DNA of 64,000 nt from Auanema rhodensis. Its lineage: Eukaryota > Nematoda > Chromadorea > Rhabditida > Rhabditidae. Position 1 is the first letter of the stretch, and every line of letters begins with the position of its first letter. This document shows positions 26,186 to 38,022 of the stretch, piece by piece. The notes beneath the pieces were generated by a model. That model had not been told where the DNA came from, did no database searches, and was given only the letters and a program-made list of their open reading frames with translations. Location: assembly GCA_964057225.1 (NCBI GenBank), contig OZ059894.1:14828131-14892130 (forward strand), written 5' to 3'. Made by a program: the position numbers and the translations under genes.

Positions 26186-26651
26186 TCAAAATTTTACGGA
26201 AGAAATCTTAAATGATTTCATATCGTTTAAATATTTCTTTTTTTCAAATGTAAGATATTCTTTGAGCTTGGTGACGTTATAAGCTTTAGGAAGTAGATCT
26301 TCGAGAAATTCATAGCGGGGCAATTGGTTATCAGAATAGTCCAGCTCCTCTTTGGATATCGGAGGACGGCTGACAATGTGGTTCACGAATACCGAAAGAA
26401 GAAGAAGAATTCGAAATGTTCCTGAAAACAAAAAACAATTGTATTTATGTACATACATATACGTGGATTAATTTCCTTATTTTATTTGTTGGAATCACAA
26501 AAATGTTGAGTTAAACTTAAAGTACAGTCAATCGAAAATAAGCAATTGAAGCGTATAAAAATACGTTTTAAATTTTAAGTAGATCAAAGCTATAGATATT
26601 TAAGAAAAATATGAAATAAACAGAGAATTAAAACGAAAACTTACCGATCAT
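26186..26651 (-). CDS. Small secreted protein
   Basis: Two exons: 26651-26645 (ATG ATC G) and 26420-26186, joined across a 224-nt intron with GTAAG donor and TTTTCAG acceptor. The 80-residue product opens with a clear signal peptide (MIGTFRILLLLSVFVNHIVS), has no cysteine in the mature part and ends in a Lys-rich, helical-looking tail (KEYLTFEKKKYLNDMK). There is no Gly-basic amidation site, so a typical neuropeptide precursor is not supported. The neat splice placing the signal peptide across two exons favours a real gene. Function unknown. Confidence 0.55.
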
Positions 26652-27402
26652 GTGTTAGAATCGAATGAAATCGAAACGTCAAACCCGTTTTAATATCAAA
26701 AACATTAGAAGAAACAGAGACCAAAAAGCATATAGAAGTTATCAAATTGAACTCTTGAAGTATTTGTCGTCTATATCGGTAAATTCAACCTTTTTAATAT
26801 TGTTTTCAGGGCCCTGTTGCTACATTTCCATCAAAAGAATTTACAAAATTTCAACTGAAAATAGCAATAGTATACAAACAATTTTACGATTGAAAGGCAT
26901 GTAATATTTGATAAAAGAAAAGATATTTAAAAGGAATTTACAGAATATTGTTGCTTCCAAATCCTCTTTTTTCACCCCCAACATCTTGCTGATTTTTAAT
27001 ATCATTATAGATCTTTTGAAAAGAAAAGAAGATCAAATAATTGTTTAGGATAAAATATGCTGATTGTTATTCTGATAATCTTTTTCTCTTCTTTTGAAAA
27101 CTAATGGAAATTTGAAGAATGGATAACAAAGAAAATACGTCTATATCAGAAGTAATCCATATATCCACGTAACAAAAACTAAAAAAAAACTTAAATATAT
27201 CTTTAAAACCCCTTTCAAAGAAGCATAAATCCATATTTACGTATATGTCTGAATTAATATTCATTTTTGAGGATATATATACATATATACATAGCATTAT
27301 TGTACAAAATACTTTAGAAGGATTAATAAATATGACAGAGTACAATATAAGGAGAAATCCCAGAGTATTTTTTTCTCCCAATAAAAAAATTATTTACAAT
27401 AA

Positions 27403-27902
27403 TCATAAATTGATAGAATTCACGATTATTACATGATAGTCCAATACACCTCTCATACATTCCATGAATTCAAAGCCATTTGATACAGTAAAGCCAACCA
27501 AATCTTTTGAGCCGTAGTGAATGACCACATTACATTTCACAGTATCGGATATGAAGCGATAGCATCTAAAAATGTTTTTTTTTGTAAATTTGATATTTCA
27601 GATATATTTAGAAGTTCTAGTAATTTTCAAAGAAAAACCAACCTTTTCACATCCAATGCCCAATAGATGCCGTTTTGGCTTTTACCCCACGTTTTTTTAT
27701 GAGAACATTTCCCAAGGTCTTCTTCCTGCAAAATATAAAAACCATTTAAAAATTCAGATAAAAAATGAATTACCTCAAACCAAAGTATACTTATTCCATC
27801 TAAGGCAAAGCGACGAGTTTTTTTATTAGGAAAGTAATAGTTTTTAACAGTTAATACTGAATCTGTTAAACATACAAAGTCGTCTTCATATACTGCCGCC
27901 AT
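27403..27902 (-). CDS. Small conserved-looking protein, possible PH-like fold
   Basis: The ATG at 27902 is one base after an orphan acceptor (ATTTTTAG|A), and the upstream frame has a stop, so spliced-leader addition is likely. Three exons join in frame: one ending ISILWFE, one with KKTWGKSQNGIYWALDVKR, and one with NVVIHYGSKDLVGFTVSNGF, ending at the stop 27403-27405. The product is about 124 residues of alternating short hydrophobic strands with a final amphipathic helix (FEFMECMRGVL). That strand-rich-then-helix pattern recalls pleckstrin-homology-like folds, but no signature residue proves it. No signal peptide or membrane segment. Confidence 0.5.
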
Positions 27903-27905
27903 TCT

Positions 27906-29600
27906 AAAAATATCAGCTATAGTAAAACATTCATAAAAATAGAAAACAAAATTATAGAAGACCTAGTTTCAAGATAAAGCACAACTCCTCATATCTGTCG
28001 CATTTTATATCCCTTAGATTAGGAGCTCCGCCTCCGAGATTCAGCATATCCTCTACCATTTAAAAGAAAAAATCGGATGCGTATGCTAAAGCTGAGAATT
28101 ATGTAATATTATTCATTAACTTATCAGATTTTTATCACCACATAAATACTTGTTGATGTAGATACTACAACCAAACAAATTCATAAATCCACACTTCAAA
28201 CGTCATTGTGCTCAAAAATTTGATTACACCCTCAAAATCATCTTAGAATTGGAAGATCGGAAGATACTATTTTTAGAAAGATACCACTTTTAAATTTTCT
28301 TCATTCCCATTTTTTTTTACTTTTTAAATTTTAAAAACCAACAGTACAATGCGCATGCATCAGTTTAAATGAATAAGTTGACCAATCGAAGATCTACAAG
28401 ATGTTAACTCACGTGGAACAAGCCTGATTAAATAGGAAACATTTTTTTACATCATAAGATATGTTATCTTATTTAATTGAAAAGGAACTAAGGCAATCCG
28501 GAAAACGGAAATGATTAACACCTGCACGGATGTTACCATATTATCACATGTCACTGTTGCAAATAAGCTAATGTTTTTCCTAAACTGGGTCAAAATTTTA
28601 CACAAAGATTAATAATCATGTCCATGAAAATGTTGAGCTTTTATTCACTGAAACTAGAGTTGTTAAACCATTGCCGTTACGAAATTACAGATTTATCATT
28701 TCAAAATATCATTTAAAAGACAATCACTTAATTTCAATTTCAAGTCCCAGTAGATTACTGCTTTTATAAGAAAAGTACGATTGTTATAAAGACACATAAT
28801 GTAAATAATTATTATGTTATTGGTAATTGTTATTTCTTTCAATTTATTTAAATTTGTCCATATCGTTCAAATGTACTTTCGAAAATTTATTCTGTATACT
28901 TCCTACATAGTCGTGAACATCCCTTGAGCCTAAATATGTTCGTACTATCTATGAATTCTAAGAATAAATTCTGTAAAACAGTACTGATAACGTGAGCGCT
29001 CCAAATATAATAAAAGGATAATAATATAACAAAATTTAGATTAATTCTAAATTTCAAAACAAAGCGTCACGTATTTCTTGCTAAAAAAAACCATTGACAT
29101 CAACAATGACTTCTAATTGGAAGATCCTATACAAAATAAATAGCCTTAGAATGTATTATTTCTTAAAAAGGTCATCAATCAGAAGCATAACTAGAATTGT
29201 TCTCCAAATAAAATCGGGAAATATGCTGATGATGAATAAGTTCAGAGATAACCTTCGTAATTTGTAAAACGTGCCCCAATGCGAATTCCTTTCACTGCGT
29301 ATTTACTGAGTATTTGATGTTTTTACGCTATGCTTGTCTGATGCACTGCGTTCCACTAGTTTCAGAGGGTTTTCCCAAAATCTTTCGGTATTTTTTAATT
29401 TGCAAATCGAAGTTTTTTTGTTTTGTGCTATAAAACTATATTAGTTTTAATGTTGTAATGATATTTAATTTCGGCTTTGTTCCATTTTGAAGTTATAGTT
29501 GTTGCTCCTGTACTTATTAAAGATATTTCTTTTAATTTATTTGTTCTTGTCTATTGCTTAAATTACGTTTTCAATTTTTTAGTATTTTACAGTTTATCTT
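27906..29600. other. Intergenic region
   Basis: Separates divergent genes. A short open stretch on the minus strand at 28059-27965 (MVEDMLNLGGGAPNLRDIK) does not join in frame to the gene below it and may be a 5' untranslated exon or chance. No other coding signal. The last few hundred bases should hold the rps-30 promoter. Confidence 0.5.
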
Positions 29601-29615
29601 ACTTGGCAAGTAATC

Positions 29616-30173
29616 ATGCAGATCTTTGTTAGCGCCCTTGACGGAGGACTTCACCGTTTCGATGTGTCCGCTGAGACCACCGTTGCTTCCTTGAAGGTAC
29701 TGTTAATTTGATCTAACCAAAATTTAAATATAGCTATTTTAGCAAAAAATCGGAGCCTCTGATGAGCTCCTTTCCTTCGGATCCAAGATCCTCGATGATG
29801 GAGCCGCTACTCTCTGCTCCCTCGACATCGTCAACGGATCTTCCTTGGCCATCAACGCCAGACTTTTGGGAGGTTAGTCCTTTCTAATTCGTTTTATCTT
29901 TTTGCTCTTTTCTTCTATTTATGTTTTTATTTTTTTTCTTTAGGTAAGGTTCACGGTTCCCTCGCTCGTGCCGGTAAGGTTCGTGCTCAGACCCCAAAGG
30001 TTGACAAGCAAGAGAAGAAGAAGAGAAAGCAAGGTTTGTGTTAAAAATTAATTGCATTGGTTATTTTTGTTTCTTTAGGACGTGCTGCCCGCCGTATCCA
30101 GTACACTCGCCGTTTCCTCAACGTCGCTACTGGACCAGGAAAGAAGCGTGGACCTAACTCTAACTCCGCTTAA
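29616..30173 (+). CDS. rps-30: Ubiquitin-like/ribosomal protein eS30 fusion (FAU type)
   Basis: Four exons: 29616-29696, 29743-29872, 29944-30033 and 30079-30173. The ATG is 24 bp after an orphan acceptor (TTTTACAG), consistent with spliced-leader addition. The N-terminal part is a ubiquitin-like domain ([18 protein letters not shown], then [16 protein letters not shown]) ending in a GG junction, followed directly by ribosomal eS30 ([19 protein letters not shown], then [20 protein letters not shown]). This is the FAU/RPS30 arrangement: the ubiquitin-like part is cleaved and eS30 joins the 40S subunit near the decoding centre. Codon use is strongly biased (GCC, CTC, AAG), unlike neighbouring genes, as expected for a highly expressed ribosomal gene. 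Its 3' neighbour starts 139 bp downstream on the same strand. Confidence 0.97.
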
Positions 30174-30298
30174 TTTGTTGTTATAACCACTTTGATATAA
30201 AGTTGTTTTTCTTCCTATTTTTGTCGTTGAATTGAAGTTTGAATACACTTTGTAGTATTTTGGGGATTAATAGTAACTTGAAGCATAATAACCGAATG

Positions 30299-30306
30299 CT
30301 ATTTAG
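30299..30306 (+). promoter_or_regulatory. Internal trans-splice acceptor of a candidate operon
   Basis: CTATTTAG|AAATTAATG: an acceptor with no partner donor inside the short intercistronic gap, 6 bp before the downstream start codon. This is the position where spliced-leader addition (SL2-type in C. elegans operons) would separate the two messages. A T-rich stretch precedes it. Confidence 0.55.
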
Positions 30307-30312
30307 AAATTA

Positions 30313-31123
30313 ATGTCCGCAGAGTTATTTGAGAAGTTTAGGGAAGATATTGAAAGAGGTGTGATGCGAATTATGCGTTAAATTATATTTTTAATTTCCA
30401 CAGATGATGGAATTCGTACCAAATCTAAAGCCAAAAAACAGATAAGTAGAAATGTTGATATAGCTCAGCGAATTCTTAATGCAGCCAATAGAGGGCAGGT
30501 TTGTTCACTTGCTTTTATTTTGTTTTGTAACTTTTGTAACTTAGTGGTGAGTTTTATTTGTAATATCGTGTTCTAGGTGGAGCTTGCCGAAGATGAGCAG
30601 TTTTTAGTAGAAAAGAAATCAAAAAAAAAAAGAGCTCAGAATACAGGCGTGAACTTAAATTTGAAACATGCTCATCAGGTTGGTATCGATCTAGATTATT
30701 TATGTACAATTGTTACTATCAGGGATTTTCTTTAATTGATCAAGTGCGTGCCGAAAAACCTAAGGACTTGTTGAACCGTAACATTAAATATATGAAATAT
30801 ACAGAGAAGCGTAAACTAGATGAGAAAAAGGTTTGTAGTATTAATTTAAATTCAGTACTTATTGACTGTTATAGGTTGTAAATATGATGAAAACTCATTA
30901 CTTTTCTTTGAAAAAGAAGCAAATAGTGAGAAGAGATCGAGAAAAGCTTACATGTTTGTTGTATTTCCTCAAATATTCTTAAATGACCATTAATTTAGGC
31001 TTACGTGAACCTAAGAAAACTAGTAACAAAAAGAGTGTTTTCTCTCAAAAAGACTTTAAAAATATTGGAGCTTATGAAAAAGTTACAAAATTTAAACAAG
31101 ATGAAAATGGAACATTCCTGTAG
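30313..31123 (+). CDS. AROS/RPS19BP1-like small nucleolar-type protein
   Basis: About six short exons (first 30313-30359, continuing after a CACAG acceptor) give a Lys/Arg-rich protein ending in TAG at 31121-31123. N-terminus MSAELFEKFREDIER; then KSKAKKQISRNVDIAQRIL, a DLLNRNIKYMKYTEKRKLD segment, and a C-terminal motif NKKSVFSQKDFKNI. The last closely resembles the (T/S)VFTEEDF signature ending of vertebrate AROS (RPS19BP1), a protein bound to eS19 and involved in 40S assembly; the preceding NRNIKYM also fits the family. Identity is otherwise low. Its place just after rps-30, another 40S component, supports a ribosome-related role. No transmembrane or signal segment. Confidence 0.6.
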
Positions 31124-31624
31124 ATGTTTGTTTTGTTGTTAATAATTGTTATATTGTTATGTGATTTAGTTGTTATAAGTTGTTTTAACTTTCTTTGACG
31201 GAGTACACATTTCAGTGAACTATTTTAAACTGCTTTAACAAGTCTTAATGAGGAAATACTATATTTATTACAATTTATGACAATAACAAAAAGATAACAT
31301 TTATTATAAAAGTTCAAGTTTAAGCTCGAAGAAAGTTTATTGTTCCGAGAATATGAAAGAAGTGTCCTATTTTCACTAAAGTTTTGTAATCCAAAGAGTT
31401 GGTACATGTTTATACTGTTGAGAATTTTTTAAAGGGCTGTTATTCGAGCAGAGCATATTTCAATAAAATATACATTCATTTTCATTTCCTGTCTTTGATA
31501 TAAACGGTAATTTTCCTTTTAGTATAAGTATAAAATGCAGCGTTTTTTGAAACCCCTACTATAATTTTCCTTTTTACATAAACAAATAAATTAATAATTG
31601 TAGAAAAACATGACATTATCATAT
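31124..31624. other. Convergent 3' intergenic region
   Basis: About 500 bp between the 3' ends of the AROS-like gene (+) and the large Kunitz gene (-). It must hold both 3' untranslated regions. No coding signal. Confidence 0.6.
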
Positions 31625-34600
31625 TTAACAGATATTATGACAGTGGTTTGCTTTCAATAATAAAATAGACGCGTAGGTTTCTTCTGGACGTTGGTTTTTT
31701 CTCTCCTTGGGGCTGTTGTCTGAATGTTGCAAAATGAATACAGGAGAAACATTTAAAATAGTACCATTGTAGGATTTCGGTTTTTCATCTAATCCGAAAT
31801 ACCAAGAATATAAGTGAGTTCCACGTAAGAATGGCCGAGTTACCTCACAGAATTCTTCGCTTTCAGTGGGCATTAAAGTCTGAAATTAATATTTATTTGA
31901 ATATGTAGTGTACACACCTGGCTGAAACAATCCCCAGCTCCATCTAATGAACATAAGTGAACGTTTAATATCGTATCTCTTCCAGATATGTTGTATCTAA
32001 GAAGCTTGTTGTAGGAGTAAAAACATTTTGAATATAAAACCTGTATCCGAGACATAATGAATAATCATACCATATAGGCTCTGATTTGAAATAAGTTAGA
32101 TTATTGCCTTGCAAAATTATGTGTTTATGCATCGGTGTTTTAACTTTTGGCTTTACCCCAGAATCTTAATAATGATATATTTTGTTTTTGCAAAGTATAG
32201 CGGAACTTACATCCTGTTTGCTGCTTTTTCTTTGACGATTTTTGTCTTGGAAAACGAATATTATCAGAATAATTATAGTGGGAATTCCAATTATTAACGT
32301 GTTGCGGTAATCGTTGATCCTCTCTTTTGGACTTTCCATGACGTGCTTCGCATTTTGATTTGCATTCATGTAATGTCATGAAATTGTTTGCAGATTTTCC
32401 ACATCCTGTGTAGTGAAATCCTCGACATGCTTTTGATCGCTTGTTGAAATAATATCTATAAAATGAGAATTGAAACTTTAGAATATAATAATAAAGTAAA
32501 TGATGAGCAGAGTTGCATATCATGAAATTTGAAAATAAGTTATTTAAGTTGCATCAAGACACCATTCATGCATATTTAAGAATTCTAATTTTGGCATGTC
32601 TTTGAGAAATACATTTGGCATACATACTAAATAAACGAAGACTTATATATGCTCATTGTTTCAATAAGCTCTCCAAATTTTGGATTTTCTCTTATAAGGC
32701 TTAGGAAGATATTGTTTTCATTTCAGTGTTTTGATCAAACATTTAAGCTACTTAAACTTTACCTGTTCGACATGGCTTCACACCAGTTACCACGATCAAG
32801 TGATTCCAGACAAGGATCTGAAAATGAATTGTCAGCCAAAACATATTTCAACTTTTTAACCGTTGGATGTGCTTTTCTATAAATATGATGGTTTATACTT
32901 ACCTAAACCTGATATTTCACATGTTTTCTGACATTTTTCAAAACTTTCAAATTTGTTAGTGTTACCCCCGCATCCTGAATGTTTATCATTTAATTATAAA
33001 ATGTATTTGAATTTCTAAACCTCCATAAAGAAATTGATCACACGTTCCTCTAGTTTCATTAAAAAACCACATATATTCCAATTGATTACATTTTCCCCAA
33101 TCAGGAGGATGGGAACATATGGCTGGATCGTTACTTGGCTTAATTCCTCGACAAATTTCACTGCATTCCCATTCAGTGGCAAATCTGAGGATAAAAGTTG
33201 AATTGAATCAAAAAGAAAGTTAACCTATTTTCATTTCCACCACAACCACTATATGTGAATGAAACACATTTCTTGTTATGGTATGACCATCGTTGAACAG
33301 GACGCTTCGTACTACTAGAGCATTTTCCGGAAGATGATCCTGGTTGAGAACAAACTGAAACTTTTTGATAAACAAAGATCTATTTTCATATATTAATATA
33401 TGTGCGATATGTGCTACATACCATGACTGTTGGCTCTTGGCTTTCTTTCCAATTTTCTTCGTTCAACTTGACAAGTACGTTGACAAACTTCATAAGAATG
33501 GAAATTATTGGCATTACCACCACAACCCAAATACCAGAATTGAGAACATTTTCCTAGAAAAAGATGAGAAATTGGGAGAAATGTTGATAATTTGTGATTA
33601 GGAAATACCATATTCACGATCATAGTAGAATCGATAGCTAGCTTGAGCTAAACAATGATCATCGTTCTTTCCATAACCAATATGAAGTGGTTGATGACAA
33701 TCCATCTCAGGTTCTAAAGAGCAAAAGTGGTTTTTTCTAAAAAAATTTGAGAAAATAGTTGAGAAACCTGTCATATCATTGAATTCGTAACATAATCCTT
33801 CACATTGACTTAAGGTCATGAAACGATTTCCATTGCCATCACATCCAGAATAAGCGAAAGGACGACAAACTTTGGATGTTTTATCATAATAGAAAGCTGG
33901 ATATCTGTGAAAAAATAAAATAAAATTGAGGAATAAAGGATTGAAGATCCAACGTTTCTCGACAATTTCCAATTTCTATTGGTTCTAGACATCGGTACTT
34001 GGTTTCTGGATCCGGCAGACGTGATTCAACCGCATAACCTGGATGAACACAATGCCTCTTACAGGATTCTTCAGAAGGGAATATGTTTTCAGAGTTAGAA
34101 ACACATCCATCCCACCAGAATGAATTACATTCTCCAGTTTTGGGCTGAAATTTTGAATTACAAGATGGAATATCCTCGTAAGACATACCTCGAAATGCCA
34201 TTTCTCTTGCCATTCTCCATTTCCACATGATTCCTGATACTTTGGATCAAATCTGGCAGCACAATGATCTGAAAATCAAAATTTAAGTTTCATTTCAATT
34301 CGAAACTAAGTCAAGTACTTGGTGTTCTTTCTTCGATATGTCGTTCACAAATCCATTGGCATGTTTCCAAAGATGGGAAAATATTTTCATTTTCTCCTTT
34401 GCAATTACCGTACCTTAAAGGTTTTTCAAATAAAAATTTAAAAAAATTGAGAAGTTTTTCACCAGAACATCTGACATCTGTGAGTTGAATGATCAAAGTA
34501 ATAGAATTGTTGGAACCGGCCCGTTGCACTACAGGAATCCTTGTATGAGTCATCAAATGGTTGGATACAAGCTTCTGAAAAGACTTGTCTGATGTTCAAC

Positions 34601-37600
34601 TTAACCACCCTCTGAGCTTACGAGTGAGTTCTCTTGGTGGACGTTCGCAGACTTCTTCGCATTCTCCAGAATCTGTGAAGAAATTCAAACTGGGAGATCG
34701 ACATCCACCCCAATGGAATGCAACACAACGTTTTCTTAAAAGTAGAAGTAGAGGTTTGCAAAATAAAAAAAAATAAAAAAATACTTCTCATGATCGAAGT
34801 AAAATCTGGTGGAAAACTCGCCCAAACGACAATCCCCGAGGTATACTGTATCAAACTTTTCCAAACAACCTCCTAAAGATATGAAAACTTTGAAAAGAAT
34901 TGTATTCCAGTATCATACTTCCTTTAACTTCTGGATGTTTTCCAGCACATTTCCATAAACAACTTTCAATATCATCAAAATTATTTCTTGAAGTACTGAA
35001 ACATCCATCATTCCAATACATTTTGCATTGTCTTGTATCCGGGTCATAGTAAAATCTGAGATTTTTAGAACTTTCTTGATTAATATCTTGATGTTACCGA
35101 TTTTTCCATAAATGACCTCCAGAACAAGATTTTTCTAAATTTTTATCAAAACGTTCCAAACATTCAGCTGCAATTACATGAATAGTTTAAGTTACTACAT
35201 ATAGATACCGTAATCCTAAAGTACAGTATACCATGATATGATACAGTATACTGTACCTTAGTGATACGGATAGGCACACGAAAGCAGAAAGAAGAAAGCT
35301 TTACCTGCATATTCGGATACAGTAATGACGATTGTAAGAAGCTAAAGCATATTTTCCATTCATTACCAAATGGGTGAAAGGGGGAACGTCTCCAGAATTC
35401 ATTTAAAGTGATCGTCATTCAAAGTAATCCAAATAATGAATAAAAATACAAATAAACAAAGAGATGTTGAGAAGTTTTATTCGAAAAACAGATTTCTGAG
35501 AAACAACTTGATTGAGCATTACATAAATTGCAAGACGTTCCCCTTTTCAGACAATATAATATCGAGAAATTCTTTAAGAAATCTTCAGGATTATTTACAG
35601 AATTTGCAAAACATAATTTGAACGTTTCATAGAAAAGTGCAAAATGGCAGGTTTTGTTGTCAAAAACTTCAACCCATATTCATAAATCAAAGCAAACACA
35701 GCATGAAAATGCTCTCCCTTTTGAAAAAAAAATAAAAATTTGGAAAAATTAACAAAGGATCACTCTTTCTTCGGGGTAATTCCTAAAAATATCAACTCTG
35801 CGCTAGAAGATCTGCGAAGAAAGAGTGAAGGAGCTATGGAATCGACTGGAAAACAACCAAAAAGTTCAGAAAAAATAGAAAAACTAGAAAAAACAAAGCT
35901 TAGAGCAACAAAAAGCGGAATATTACGAAGAAAAACGTACAAGCTACTGTGACTGGATGGTCAACAGCCTTACTGTATGCCAAGTCTGCGCGATTCTCTT
36001 CAGCTCTTTGAATGGATGCCATCTGACGGCTCAGATCAGCTTGGAAAGCATGTTGAGCTACAAGGTTCTTATGCTCTAGATCTTTGGCTGTCATCGTCGT
36101 TGTTGAGACCTGGTCAATACCAGTTGAAGGCTGTTCTTCTACTGCCACATCAGATTGTTCGTCTTTTGTTCCAACTACGTCTTCTGAAGCGGGTTGACGT
36201 GTACGTCGAATACCTTTCTGATAGTGTGTTTCAGTCATTCGAACTTGAAGACCTTTGATGTGAAACTTCTTCTGCTGAGCACGTGGCTGACGCAACGTAC
36301 TGGACTCAGAAGAAGCAGAGGACTGTGATTGTGTGAGAGGAAGTGCATGATGTGGTGCAAAGGAAGAAGAATCAGATACTTCACGTGAACTATCACGCCG
36401 TGTATGATGATGATGATGGTGATTATGTGAATGAGAGCTGTGATGGTGATGGTGATGATGTTGATGCCGATGATGATTTAAAGAATTTGAATTGCGGGGA
36501 ACGTCAGAGTAAGAAACAGAAAATGAACTACGAGAATCTGGCATTAAAACTATGCTCGTACCACTATTTTCAGAATTTGTCTTCATCTTGTGTCCACATT
36601 TCTCCATACATTCCTGAAAGTTACAGCGTTATAACGGCCAGTTATCAGTGAAATCTCTACCTGCTGATCTTTCCATAAGTTTCGGTTTGATGTTAAGCAT
36701 CCACCCCACCAGAATCTAGGCAAAAATCGTTTTTACATGTTTTAGAGGGAAAGTTTTACTTTTTACATCCTTTCTTCTTACTGTCATAGTAAGAACGAAC
36801 TTTCCAGTCATCATTTGAACAATCTTCATCCCATTTCTCATCATATCCATCATCACAGAAATCTTCTGAAGTCGATTTATTATAGAAATCAAAGAAGGTT
36901 ATTGAACTTGATTCAAAGTTTGTCTTCAAATTTTCAGATGAAAACTGCTGATGTTCTTCGAGTTGTGGTGTTTCATTGACATGGTTGGATGTTGCCTGAT
37001 CTGGTTCTGATTTTGGCTTCTCCAGAAGATCTGGTGATATATCATAATACTTGACTGGATGATCTGTTGGAAGAACATGAACTTGTTCATGCTCTTCATC
37101 CGAAAAGGTATGTTGAGATTCGGACGGAACTTCTGGATCAGTTATAGCCCTCTCATGGTCACTTTGAACAGATACTGTGGTGGTTACGACGGCTCCAGGA
37201 ACATGTATTTGTTGTTCCCCAACAGGGTACTTATGAGCACAAGCAGTTTTACAAGACTAAAATAAAACTTTAAAGTTGCAGCCCAAGTTTTGAAACTAAC
37301 ATAGACAGTTGAAAAGAAATTTCGAGCATCAGAGTCACATCCGCCATACCAAAACGACTTACAAGCACCTTTATCTGTATTGAAGTACCATCGAATAACC
37401 TACAAGATTGAACTAAGTTATTAAGAAAATGAGAAAGCCTACCCAATTCTCATTCGAACAATCTTCTTCCAGACGTGGATGAAGTGGTTCTTCACATAGA
37501 TCAGCTAACTTTCCAAGTTCATTCAAAGTTTTTACAACTTTTGTCTTTTCTTTTGTGATAAAGTCTGGTTCTGGTGTAGTCGGAAGATCTTTTGAAGTGG

Positions 37601-37991
37601 AGTAGATATCGTTGGAATCTCGACGGTGAGAATAGTGCGAACGATGCCGATGAGTTGTAGCTATATTGGAATCTGTTGTAGTAGCTTCTTCGAATACTGA
37701 AGGAGGCAAGGTAAAGAGAGGTCGACGAGGACTTGCAGAAGGCTTCAACACAAATGTTGGTTGCTCTTCAGAACTTGAAGATGGTGAACCGTTGGGTAAT
37801 GACATTAACTTCTTTTTAAATTCCAACATATACTGCTCACGATTAAAGGTGGACAGAGGAGTTGATTTGGTTGCAAAAGTGCTAGGATCCATTCTGGGTC
37901 CAGGGGCAAGTCGAACATGAGTTGGAAGAGTAATTATCTTAACGAAGGGTGTAGTTTCAACAACTTTTTGTGAAGAAGGCGTTATCGCCTG

Positions 37992-38022
<31 letters not shown>

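Noticed and set aside
26665-26904. 79-codon basic frame divergent from the small secreted gene
   Set aside because: No signal or domain; interrupted by intron-like sequence and no supported start.
31873-32055. Frame starting [10 protein letters not shown] as a separate small gene
   Set aside because: Its start overlaps the end of an upstream exon; a 46-nt GT...AG intron joins the Kunitz gene through RYN to this exon, so it is the tail of that gene.
35740-35952. 70-codon Lys/Glu-rich frame, mirrored at 47022-47234
   Set aside because: Lies in the 774-nt intron of the Kunitz gene, antisense to it; no independent support, and its duplication only reflects the palindrome.
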